From: a bacterium
Lineage (GTDB): Bacteria; BMS3Abin14
Length of the DNA: 13,175 nt
Reading direction: 5' to 3'
Assembly (NCBI GenBank): GCA_029210545.1
Contig: JARGFV010000073.1
Span: 1-13,175, forward strand
Position 1 is the stretch's first letter; each line of letters opens with the position of its first letter. Shown in pieces: positions 1 through 5,818 of this stretch. The notes beneath the pieces are model-generated. The model ran no database searches. It saw only the letters and a list, made by a program, of their open reading frames with translations, and was not told the DNA's origin. Made by a program: the position numbers and the translations under genes.

Positions 1-23
1 AAGCGTCGTTTTCCCTTTCCTCA

Positions 24-104
24 CAAATCAATGACTTACGGTGCGGGTCATTGATTTGGGCGCCCCGCGCGGGGCGCATTGATGACTTTTTGCGAAGTCA
101 TCAA
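24..104. repeat. Three consecutive hairpin-forming inverted repeats
   Basis: Three palindromic units lie back to back. Positions 24-35 pair perfectly with 47-58 (12 bp, CAAATCAATGAC). Positions 60-77 are an 18-bp perfect palindrome (GCGCCCCGC and its complement). Positions 79-88 pair perfectly with 95-104 (10 bp, TTGATGACTT, loop TTTGCG). The outer two share the word TCAATGAC/TTGATGAC. No T-tract follows, so this is not a canonical terminator. It resembles a multi-hairpin intergenic repeat. Its function is unknown. Confidence 0.8.
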
Positions 105-470
105 AATTCAAAATAAACCTTAACACATCGCAACGTTGGCCGGATTTTACCCTATGTTACCCGGTGTAACCAGCAATTCCATGCCTCGTTGGTCTTTACG
201 GCGCTCACCGGGGCGCTTCCCACTGTAATCCGGCTTATCCCGCGCCTTAGTGCCTGCTCTGAGTCACGCCATCCGTTTTCGTCACACCGGGGAGGTGACT
301 AAGACGTGCCCGGCCGACGTTATCGAAAAGTCATCCCGCCTGCTTTTTCCCGCCCTTCGCCCTGCTCTTTCCGCCCGGCCTTTCCCGGGTCTGAGTCTGT
401 GCCTGAACCTGTATCAGAGCCTTTTTCAAACCTGTGTCTGAGGCTGTTCTAATCGACCCAACTCCTGTAT
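105..470. other. Spacer with no convincing gene; C/T-rich word repeats near its end
   Basis: About 365 bases without a convincing gene. A 63-codon open frame (250-441, +) has no ribosome binding site and a low-complexity Pro/Leu/Ser composition, so I do not call it. From about 390 to 447 the sequence is built of degenerate words of the type CTGAGTCTG and AACCTGTATCAGAG / AACCTGTGTCTGAGG, like the word repeats seen in other spacers of this window. A weak -10-like TATATT sits at 468-473 upstream of cysM, but no good -35 accompanies it. I recognised no riboswitch. Confidence 0.5.
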
Positions 471-555
471 ATTGAAGCGGTTTTTCGGCCGTAAAGGTGG
501 CTGTCAGGGCCGAGGCCTTTCTTCAAGGTACAGCTTACCGTACAGCAAGGAAAGG

Positions 556-1533
556 ATGGAGCAAGTGAACAGAAAAACGATCCTGGATACGATCGGTCAC
601 ACGCCCATGGTGGAACTCGTCCGGATGAACCCCAACCCGGCTGTGCGTCTTTTCGTCAAGCTGGAGGGGAACAATCCGGGGGGGTCGGTCAAGGACCGTG
701 TCGCTCTTTACATGATCGAAGGAGCCGAAAGGCGGGGCGAGCTTAAACCGGGAATGATCATCCTGGAAGCCACCTCGGGCAATACCGGGATCGGTATCTC
801 TTTGGTGGCGGCCTGCAAGGGGTACCGGACAGTTCTCACCATGTCGGAGGGAGTCAGCATCGAGCGCCGCAGGGTGCTTTCGGCCCTCGGAGCGGAGATC
901 ATCCTCACTCCGGAAGCCCACGGCACCGACGGAGCCATCGTAGAGGCCCGGCGGATGCTGGAAGAGGCTCCCGGGATCTACTATATGCCGGACCAGTTCA
1001 ACAACCAGGACAATATTGAGGCCCATGTGGCAGGTACCGGCCCTGAGATCTACGAACAGACCGGTGGGGAGGTGGACTGGTTCGTGGCGGGGATAGGGAC
1101 CACCGGGACCCTTATGGGCGTTTCCAGGTACCTCAAGGGGGTCAAGCCTTCCGTTTCCATCGTGGGTGTTGAGCCGAAGATGGGGCACAAGGTGCAGGGT
1201 CTCAAGAACATGTCGGAGGCAATCGTACCGGGGATCTATGAGCCGGCGGAACTGGACAGGAAGGTCCTGGTCCAGGACGAGGATGCCTACGAGACATCCA
1301 AGCAGCTGTCGAATCAGGAGGGGATCTTCGCGGGGATGTCCAGTGGGGCGGCCCTCAAGGCGGCCATAGACCTTTCGGCCGAACTCGATTCGGGGACCAT
1401 TGTGGCCCTGCTGCCCGACAGGGGAGATCGTTACGTGACCACGGTGCTTTACTGTAACGAGAGGTGCCGGAAGGCCCTGTGCCGTGTGGAACAGTGCCTT
1501 GAGTGCCCCGGGATGAACGTCCAGGACCTGTGA
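556..1533 (+). CDS. cysM: Cysteine synthase, CysM type (O-acetylserine sulfhydrylase B)
   Basis: This 325-residue PLP enzyme of the cysteine synthase/CBS family should convert O-acetylserine and a sulfide donor (sulfide or thiosulfate for CysM) into cysteine in the cytoplasm. The PLP lysine lies in NNPGGSVKDR (about K46), the phosphate-binding loop is TSGNTG (73-78), the substrate region is DQFNNQDN, and the C-terminal motifs are GIFAGMSSGAA and LLPDRGDRY. The order and wording follow CysM more closely than CysK. ATG 556 is preceded by AAGGAAAGG; GTG at 565, after GGATGGAG, is a credible alternative. An in-frame extension to TTG 472 is not conserved-looking. The last 26 residues are unusual, with five cysteines (about C300, 304, 309, 314, 317). 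The gene appears monocistronic. Confidence 0.93.
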   Translation: MEQVNRKTILDTIGHTPMVELVRMNPNPAVRLFVKLEGNNPGGSVKDRVALYMIEGAERRGELKPGMIILEATSGNTGIGISLVAACKGYRTVLTMSEGVSIERRRVLSALGAEIILTPEAHGTDGAIVEARRMLEEAPGIYYMPDQFNNQDNIEAHVAGTGPEIYEQTGGEVDWFVAGIGTTGTLMGVSRYLKGVKPSVSIVGVEPKMGHKVQGLKNMSEAIVPGIYEPAELDRKVLVQDEDAYETSKQLSNQEGIFAGMSSGAALKAAIDLSAELDSGTIVALLPDRGDRYVTTVLYCNERCRKALCRVEQCLECPGMNVQDL

Positions 1534-1574
1534 TCCGCCATACCGGATTTTCCGCCTGCATGCGGCCTTTGCTT

Positions 1575-1617
1575 CACGAGAAATCCCCACCGGATTCTTT
1601 TTTGTGGGGATTTCGTG
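1575..1617. repeat. Inverted repeat downstream of cysM
   Basis: GAAATCCCCAC (1580-1590) pairs perfectly with GTGGGGATTTC (1604-1614). The outer CACG/CGTG extends the helix across a two-base bulge. A run of six T lies in the loop rather than after the stem, so this is not a classical terminator in either direction. It may still mark the 3' end of the cysM message. Confidence 0.7.
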
Positions 1618-1641
1618 TTCGCCTGGATTTCGTGTTCGCCT
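1608..1641. repeat. 17-bp perfect tandem duplication
   Basis: GGATTTCGTGTTCGCCT occurs at 1608-1624 and again, identical and immediately adjacent, at 1625-1641. The first copy overlaps the right arm of the inverted repeat downstream of cysM. The second runs into the -35 element of the promoter at 1641. Confidence 0.9.
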
Positions 1642-1669
1642 TGACATTGCCGGAAAGGTTGTGTAATCT
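1641..1669 (+). promoter_or_regulatory. Sigma-70-like promoter upstream of a candidate small RNA
   Basis: TTGACA at 1641-1646 is a perfect -35 consensus. A 17-nt spacer separates it from TAATCT at 1664-1669 as the -10. A start near 1676 would produce a short transcript that ends at the T-tract finishing at 1740. No plus-strand gene follows for more than 3 kb, so the promoter does not serve an obvious protein gene. Confidence 0.65.
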
Positions 1670-1675
1670 TTCACA

Positions 1676-1740
1676 TTGAAGGGAAGGGCGCTTCTCTTCA
1701 GGGGGGGACCCGGGATAGAGATATCCCGGGTTTCTTTTTT
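1676..1740 (+). ncRNA. Candidate ~65-nt structured small RNA
   Basis: Downstream of the promoter at 1641-1669 the transcript would open with a 9-bp hairpin. GAAGGGAAG (1678-1686) pairs with CTTCTCTTC (1691-1699), one G-U pair, with a GGCG loop. A single A and a run of seven G follow (1701-1707). The transcript closes with a terminator hairpin and U-tract (1708-1740). Promoter, two compact hairpins, an unpaired G-rich linker and an intrinsic terminator within 100 bp are the layout of an autonomous bacterial small RNA. The G-run could pair with C-rich targets (inference). I do not recognise the family. An alternative is that these are only transcription-termination elements between the convergent cysM and ptsP. 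Confidence 0.5.
1708..1740 (+). terminator. Intrinsic terminator of the candidate small RNA
   Basis: ACCCGGGATA (1708-1717), loop GAGA, then TATCCCGGGT (1722-1731) form a perfect 10-bp stem. It runs directly into TTTCTTTTTT (1731-1740). This is a textbook plus-strand intrinsic terminator. Confidence 0.8.
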
Positions 1741-1769
1741 GTGCGCCCGGGCGCACAAAAAAGAAACCC
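1728..1769. repeat. Perfect 42-bp palindrome
   Basis: Two 21-base arms (1728-1748 and 1749-1769) are exact reverse complements with no spacer. Each arm starts GGGTTTCTTTTTTG and ends at a GCGCCC/GGGCGC centre. The left arm overlaps the right half and T-tract of the terminator at 1708-1740, so the two RNA folds are mutually exclusive. Confidence 0.92.
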
Positions 1770-1859
1770 TCAAGTTTGCGCTTGTCACCCCGGTTTACTT
1801 TTCACGGTTTACAGTGAAAATCCCTCAAAATGAGGCTTGTTTTCGTGATTGTCTCTGGA

Positions 1860-1882
1860 ATCTGGAATTTGAAATCTGGAAT
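1860..1882. repeat. Dispersed word repeat, copy downstream of ptsP
   Basis: This 23-base segment begins ATCTGGAATTTGAAAT. It matches 4427-4449, on the far side of ptsP, at 22 of 23 positions. A further partial unit, TCTGGAA, precedes it at 1854-1860. Confidence 0.85.
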
Positions 1883-1884
1883 TG

Positions 1885-1932
1885 TCTTCAGAGATCGGCT
1901 CGGATAAACATGTTTCAGCCGATTTCTGAAGA
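1885..1932. repeat. Inverted repeat spanning the ptsP stop codon
   Basis: TCTTCAGAGATCGGCT (1885-1900) and AGCCGATTTCTGAAGA (1917-1932) pair at 15 of 16 positions around a 16-nt loop. The right arm is the last codons of ptsP (Ser-Ser-Glu-Ile-Gly and part of the stop); the left arm is non-coding. On the minus strand it would be a 3'-end hairpin. No T-tract follows. Confidence 0.85.
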
Positions 1933-4227
1933 CTTGAACATCACCTGTTCGCTGATCATCTGCTCGAGGCGGGACATGATGCGCCGGACTTCGGCTGAGG
2001 TGCCGGCCTTCAGGGCTCTCCGGGCGGCTCGGAGGCAGTCCTCATGGCGGACCAGGCGGATGGAACGCTTGATGAGGGGGATGGACGCCGCGTTCATGGA
2101 GAACTCGGTGGCCCCAAGGCCGATGAGGAGGGGGGTCCAGATGGGATCAGCGGCGATCTCCCCACAGATACCGACAGGGATTCCCGCATCTCTGGCGGCT
2201 TTCGTTGTCATTGCGATGAGAATCAGCACGGCGGGGTTCATGGGATCGTACAGGTGTGCGACCCTTTTGTTGTTCCGGTCCACCGCGAGGGTGTACTGGG
2301 TCAGGTCGTTGGTGCCGATGGAGAAAAAATCGACCTCCCTTGCCAGTTTGCCTGCCAGGTGGGCCGCGGAGGGCACCTCGATCATGAGACCTACGGGCAC
2401 CGATCCACTGAAGGGGACCTTGGCTCTCTTAAGCTCACGTTTCGTCTCCTCAATAAGCCGTTTGACCCCCAGGACCTCCTCCAGGGTGGACACCATGGGA
2501 ACCATGATGCTTACCGGCCCGTGGCGGGCCGCCCTGAGGATCGCCCTGAGCTGGGTCTTGAAGATATCGGCTTTTTCCAGGCACATCCGGATAGACCTCC
2601 ACCCCAGGAAGGGGTTGTCCTCCCGGAGCAGGTTGAGATAGGGGATGTTCTTGTCCCCTCCCACGTCCAGCGTGCGGATCTTCACCGGTTTTCCGCCCGT
2701 CCCCTCCACCATGGTGCGATAGATACGGTACTGCTCGTCCTCGGTGGGAAGGATGGAACGGGCCATGAACGGCAGCTCTGTCCGGTACAGGCCTATCCCG
2801 TCTGCTCCGTAATAGTCTACGAACTTCAGGTCGGAGAGGAGTCCGGCGTTGGACATAAGCGCTACCCTGTATCCGTCCAGGGTGACCGCCGGCAGGTCCT
2901 TCTCCGCGACCAGTTCTACAATGTGCCTCGTGTAGTCGTCAAAAAGGCGGCGATACTCCTTGATGACGTTCTCATCGGGGTTGATGAACAGACTCCCGGT
3001 GTTTCCGTCCACGATGAGGAAATCGCCCGGCTGGACCACTTCGAGCAGTTCGTCGATCCCGACAATGCACGGGATGCCCAGGGAGCGTGACAGGATGATA
3101 GCGTGGGATGTGTGGCCCCCGGCCGAGGTGGCAACACCCTGAACCAGTTCGGTGGACAAGGTGGCAGCGTCAGAAGGAGTGATGAGCCTCGTGACAAGGA
3201 TACCTTCTTCCGTGAAGTGAAGGATCCCGTCCCTGGTTTTGTCGGATAGCAGCCGGATGATCCTGCGGCCGATGTCCTCGATATCCACGGCCCGGTCTTT
3301 CAGGTATGAGTCGTCGATCTGCAGGAAGCTCTTGAGGTATCCGGCAATGACCCTTTTGACAGCGTAAAGTGCGGTGCTCCCGGTATCGATGACCTCCAGG
3401 ACCTTCTGGGTGAACCCCTGGTCCTCCAGCATCATGAGGTGGATGTTGAAGATGGAGGCGTCTTCCTCGCCCAACTGCTGCTGGACACGCTCCCGGAGAG
3501 CTTCGATCTCCTTTCTTCCGGCCAGGATCACGTCGGTAAACCGCTCTCTCTCGCCGTCGATATCCTCTGTCTGTTCCTCTACCAGATAATGGAGATCGTC
3601 ATCGGTCTCCATCAGGACCGCCGGTCCCATGGCAATGCCGGGAGTGGCCGGAGTCCCATGGAACACCAGGGAACGCCGCGCCGGTTCCATGGACGGTTGA
3701 GGCGAGGCTCCTCCTACGGAGAGCTCCCTGAGGAGCCTGGCGTTGGTGACCACACCGGCGACCTGTCCCGCGATGGTGTTGAAAAACTGGAGTTCCTGGG
3801 CGTTGTATGCCCGGTTTTCGAGGTCCTGGACGACAAGGACTCCTATCGGACTGCCACGGCTGATGAGGGGTACCCCGAGAAAGGTCCTGTATTTTTCCTC
3901 CCTGGTCACCGGGAAGTAACGGAAACGCGGGTGTTGGTGGGCGTCCTGGACTACGAGCGGGGTCTTCGTCTCGAAAACAAGGCCGGTCAGGCCCTCCGAG
4001 GGGGGCATGTCCACCCTGCCGATGGCCGAGTTTTCCAGTCCCTCTGTGGCCACCAGGACGAGCTTGTTCTTCTCCTCGTCGTAAAGATAAAGGGAGCAGA
4101 CGTCGGTGTGCATCTCCTGTTTGACCATGGCGACGATGTTGTCCACCGTCTCACGAAAGTCGTGAGAATCACTGATGAGTCGTGTGATCCTGGCGATCAG
4201 GTTGAGCTGATCCCTCACTGGGCCCAC
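1915..4227 (-). CDS. ptsP: PEP-protein phosphotransferase PtsP (nitrogen-PTS enzyme I, EI-Ntr)
   Basis: This 770-residue cytoplasmic protein should autophosphorylate from phosphoenolpyruvate and pass the phosphate to an HPr/NPr-type carrier in the regulatory nitrogen PTS. An N-terminal GAF sensory domain covers about residues 10-165, after which the enzyme-I core begins. The phosphorylated histidine lies in GGHTSHAIILSRS (H375). The PEP-binding barrel follows, with GLYRTELPFM (about 479-488), IGTNDLTQY (637-645) and the catalytic cysteine in ICGEIAADP (C688). Length fits the GAF-fused PtsP group rather than sugar-PTS enzyme I (about 575 residues). GTG 4227 is chosen because AGGAGAG lies 5-11 nt upstream. 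The gene is convergent with the candidate small RNA and has its own promoter. No NPr or EIIA-Ntr gene is nearby. Confidence 0.96.
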   Translation of the reverse strand: MGPVRDQLNLIARITRLISDSHDFRETVDNIVAMVKQEMHTDVCSLYLYDEEKNKLVLVATEGLENSAIGRVDMPPSEGLTGLVFETKTPLVVQDAHQHPRFRYFPVTREEKYRTFLGVPLISRGSPIGVLVVQDLENRAYNAQELQFFNTIAGQVAGVVTNARLLRELSVGGASPQPSMEPARRSLVFHGTPATPGIAMGPAVLMETDDDLHYLVEEQTEDIDGERERFTDVILAGRKEIEALRERVQQQLGEEDASIFNIHLMMLEDQGFTQKVLEVIDTGSTALYAVKRVIAGYLKSFLQIDDSYLKDRAVDIEDIGRRIIRLLSDKTRDGILHFTEEGILVTRLITPSDAATLSTELVQGVATSAGGHTSHAIILSRSLGIPCIVGIDELLEVVQPGDFLIVDGNTGSLFINPDENVIKEYRRLFDDYTRHIVELVAEKDLPAVTLDGYRVALMSNAGLLSDLKFVDYYGADGIGLYRTELPFMARSILPTEDEQYRIYRTMVEGTGGKPVKIRTLDVGGDKNIPYLNLLREDNPFLGWRSIRMCLEKADIFKTQLRAILRAARHGPVSIMVPMVSTLEEVLGVKRLIEETKRELKRAKVPFSGSVPVGLMIEVPSAAHLAGKLAREVDFFSIGTNDLTQYTLAVDRNNKRVAHLYDPMNPAVLILIAMTTKAARDAGIPVGICGEIAADPIWTPLLIGLGATEFSMNAASIPLIKRSIRLVRHEDCLRAARRALKAGTSAEVRRIMSRLEQMISEQVMFKSSEIG

Positions 4228-4335
4228 TTTTACTCTCCTGGCGGCGGGTCGGGAAACCTCAACACGCCGCTGACCTGCAGAATCGATACGGTCAGACGAT
4301 GCAGATAACAGGTTTCGGGATGTTATGATGTTACA

Positions 4336-4364
4336 AATATACAGTGAACCAGTAATGTTGCCAA
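4336..4364 (-). promoter_or_regulatory. Sigma-70-like promoter for ptsP
   Basis: Read on the minus strand, TTGGCA (4364-4359) is followed after 17 nt by TATATT (4341-4336). Each hexamer matches consensus at five of six positions. The start point would be near 4329, giving a ptsP leader of about 100 nt. This would uncouple ptsP from radC, which lies upstream on the same strand. Confidence 0.65.
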
Positions 4365-4375
4365 GGAGAAGCCCG

Positions 4376-4455
4376 TTTCATATTCCACATTTCAGGTTCC
4401 AAAGAAGATCAGTGTTGTAAGTCCCTATCTGGAATTTGAAATTTGGAATGTGAAA
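4376..4455. repeat. Long imperfect inverted repeat between radC and ptsP
   Basis: Arms 4376-4401 and 4430-4455 are reverse complements at 22 of 26 positions, with a 28-nt loop. Both are built of GGAAT/TGAAAT words. The segment 4427-4449, overlapping the right arm, is also the direct-repeat partner of 1860-1882. The element lies just past the radC stop and upstream of the ptsP promoter. It could be the 3' hairpin of the radC message. Confidence 0.8.
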
Positions 4456-4460
4456 TTGCG

Positions 4461-5078
4461 CTATAATTCCCCGGCATCCGAGAAAGAGTAATAGGCCCCG
4501 GCTGCCACGATGATGTGGTCCAGGAACCGGATTCCCATGAGCGCCGAGGCACTGGCGATCCTTTCGGTAAGGTTTCGGTCTTCGGGGGAGGGGGAAGGAT
4601 CTCCGGCAGGGTGATTGTGAAGACAAAGGATGCTGGGAGCCATTTCGATGACCGCCTGCCGGAGCACTTCCGAAGGGTGGATGTGCACCGTGTTCACACT
4701 GCCCACGGCGCACAGGTCCTCGGAAAGGATGATGTTGCGGGTATTGAGGGTCAGGACCAGGAAGTGCTCCTTGACCAGGGTGCCGAGGCGGGCCTCGAAC
4801 AGCCGGTAGACATCGCCGCTGCAGGACACGGAGCGGCCTTCTACCGGAGCGCTGGCCAGTTGACGGAAAATTTTGGGGAGGGACAGGATCGCTTCGGCGC
4901 GGCGGGGCCCGACGTGTCTTATCCGCAGGAGTGTTTTCCGGTCCAGGGAGAGCAGGTCCTTCAGCTCGTGTCGGCGCAGGAACTCCTCGGCTGCCTTGCG
5001 GCCGATAATCGGGATTAGGTTGCGGATACCTGATCTTTGCTGCATTCTGGACAGAAGTACCTTTTCGCTGACAGGCAT
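4461..5078 (-). CDS. radC: RadC family JAB/MPN-domain protein, short form
   Basis: The 205-residue product carries a helix-hairpin-helix (LLRIRHVGPRRAEAIL, about 50-65) and the C-terminal JAB/MPN domain typical of RadC (UPF0758). The metal-binding signature is HNHPAGDPSPSPED, with H154, H156 and D167, and the domain ends in DHIIVAAGAYYSFSDAG. RadC proteins were named for DNA repair, but their biochemical role is unsettled. Usual length is about 220-230 residues; here the first N-terminal residues containing the LSDAELL-type segment are missing or diverged. I chose ATG 5078 because residues read from further upstream (to 5648) are the antisense of the divergent gene. No clear Shine-Dalgarno precedes it, and ATG 5045 is an alternative. 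Confidence 0.88.
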   Translation of the reverse strand: MPVSEKVLLSRMQQRSGIRNLIPIIGRKAAEEFLRRHELKDLLSLDRKTLLRIRHVGPRRAEAILSLPKIFRQLASAPVEGRSVSCSGDVYRLFEARLGTLVKEHFLVLTLNTRNIILSEDLCAVGSVNTVHIHPSEVLRQAVIEMAPSILCLHNHPAGDPSPSPEDRNLTERIASASALMGIRFLDHIIVAAGAYYSFSDAGEL

Positions 5079-5108
5079 GACAGATGGCGGGTGGCTTGCC
5101 CACCCCGA

Positions 5109-5137
5109 TGGACAGTTACTGATCCATCCGATATAAC
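5109..5137 (+). promoter_or_regulatory. Candidate promoter for the gene at 5214
   Basis: TGGACA (5109-5114) and TATAAC (5132-5137) are separated by 17 nt. Each matches the sigma-70 consensus at five of six positions. The transcript would start near 5144, about 70 nt before ATG 5214. The elements lie in the 135-bp divergent spacer with radC. Confidence 0.55.
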
Positions 5138-5213
5138 GCCTTTCAAGATGGATGCCACAGCAACTTGGAGTCTGTGTGTGGATTTCCGCCAGGCTCCAAG
5201 GGAGGGGCCGAAG

Positions 5214-5666
5214 ATGAAATTTCTCGGATCGGACAAGTTGAAAAAGCTGGTCAGGTTCGCCGTGGACACTGATGAGCAGACCAGTGGTGATCGGCTGACC
5301 CTCACAGTCCTGGATGTGCTGCAGATCGCAGGTGAGGGGCGCATCGCCCGGGACACCGGGGAAGAGGATCTGGCCCGGAGGATCAGGAGGCCCGCGCGAA
5401 AAGCGGCCGGCGATCAGGCGGGACACTGGGACCTGGTTCAGGGCCCTTACTGGGTGACCTACAACGAGTCTGTCCGGATACCGGACGACTGCGCTCTCAT
5501 CCTGCAGCCTCACCATGCCGTCATGGTCAACGGGCTCTGGCATCCCACTCTGGTGGTCAGGGACTGGTCCGAGATGACCGGTATCCTGCTCATGGTGGGA
5601 GCTCGAGGGGTCAGACTGGTGGAGGGTGCTCCGCTCAGTACCGGTCACATGGTAGCGGCCACATGA
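5214..5666 (+). CDS. dUTPase/dCTP-deaminase-fold protein lacking canonical catalytic motif
   Basis: The 150-residue product has the outline of the trimeric dUTPase / dCTP deaminase superfamily. It opens MKFLGSDKLKKLV, followed by LTLTVLDVLQIAGEGRI, then a GPYWVTYNESVRIPDD segment like the family's 'G.Y.v.fnE.v.iP' core, and ends with a GARGVRLVEG strand like the 'I..GARIAQ' C-terminal motif. Where family enzymes have an R-S-S motif this protein has QPHHAVMVNG (98-107), and the following D-x-G-Y-x-G region is also unrecognisable. It may therefore be a non-catalytic or repurposed member (inference). ATG 5214 is chosen because AAGGGAGGGG lies 7 nt upstream. It precedes the trp leader by 71 nt on the same strand. 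The family assignment is moderate. Confidence 0.6.
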   Translation: MKFLGSDKLKKLVRFAVDTDEQTSGDRLTLTVLDVLQIAGEGRIARDTGEEDLARRIRRPARKAAGDQAGHWDLVQGPYWVTYNESVRIPDDCALILQPHHAVMVNGLWHPTLVVRDWSEMTGILLMVGARGVRLVEGAPLSTGHMVAAT

Positions 5667-5699
5667 TAGAGAGAGGATGGTCCCGGGATTGTGATTGCG

Positions 5700-5728
5700 T
5701 TGACTTTCCGCGCCTGTTCTGATAAATC
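5700..5728 (+). promoter_or_regulatory. Candidate trp operon promoter
   Basis: TTGACT (5700-5705) matches the -35 consensus at five of six positions. Possible -10 elements are GATAAA (5721-5726, spacer 15) and TAAATC (5723-5728, spacer 17). A start at about 5733-5735 would put the leader-peptide ATG (5738) almost at the 5' end of the RNA. I see no convincing Trp-repressor-like operator. Confidence 0.5.
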
Positions 5729-5737
5729 TAACCTGTT

Positions 5738-5818
5738 ATGAGACACATCAGCAGCTGCATCTCAAGTTTTTACTGGTGGTGGCCTGGGCCAAGTGCAGGG
5801 GAGGGTCCGCGCTGCTGA
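5738..5818 (+). CDS. trpL: trp operon leader peptide (three consecutive Trp codons)
   Basis: This 26-codon open frame encodes a peptide with three adjacent tryptophans (...FYWWWPGP..., codons 13-15 at 5774-5782) and ends at TGA 5816-5818. It sits 61 nt before the tip of a strong terminator, upstream of trpE. An in-frame TAA at 5729-5731 leaves ATG 5738 as the only possible start. No Shine-Dalgarno is visible before it, and the candidate promoter would leave almost no untranslated leader. Its role is to report charged tRNA-Trp: a ribosome paused at the Trp codons leaves 5803-5813 free, while one that reaches the stop codon covers it. The RNA model is given in the attenuator entries. Confidence 0.88.
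   Translation: MRHISSCISSFYWWWPGPSAGEGPRC

Noticed and set aside
250-441. 63-codon open frame upstream of cysM
   Set aside because: No ribosome binding site, low-complexity composition and no recognisable motif. It lies partly over word repeats, so it looks like chance coding.
1508-1546. Stop-spanning inverted repeat at cysM
   Set aside because: Only 7 of 8 bases pair (CCGGGATG with CATACCGG) around a 23-nt loop. This is easily chance and was not counted with the ptsP and trpE cases.
1575-1617. Classical intrinsic terminator for cysM
   Set aside because: The stem is strong, but the T-run is in the loop and none follows the stem, so it was listed as an inverted repeat only.
535-1788. 417-codon open frame antisense to cysM
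   Set aside because: It is the complement of a clearly real enzyme gene and runs through the hairpins and palindrome downstream. Long antisense frames are expected in GC-rich DNA.
1823-1835. ptsP terminator at the CCTCA/TGAGG hairpin
   Set aside because: The stem is only 5 bp and is followed on the minus strand by a short, interrupted T-run, too weak to call.
3439-4308. 289-codon plus-strand frame opposite ptsP
   Set aside because: It is the shadow of the ptsP GAF and linker region. The minus-strand protein has complete, ordered family motifs.
5079-5648. In-frame 190-codon upstream extension of radC
   Set aside because: It is antisense to the divergent gene at 5214-5666, has no resemblance to RadC, and would make the protein far longer than the family norm.
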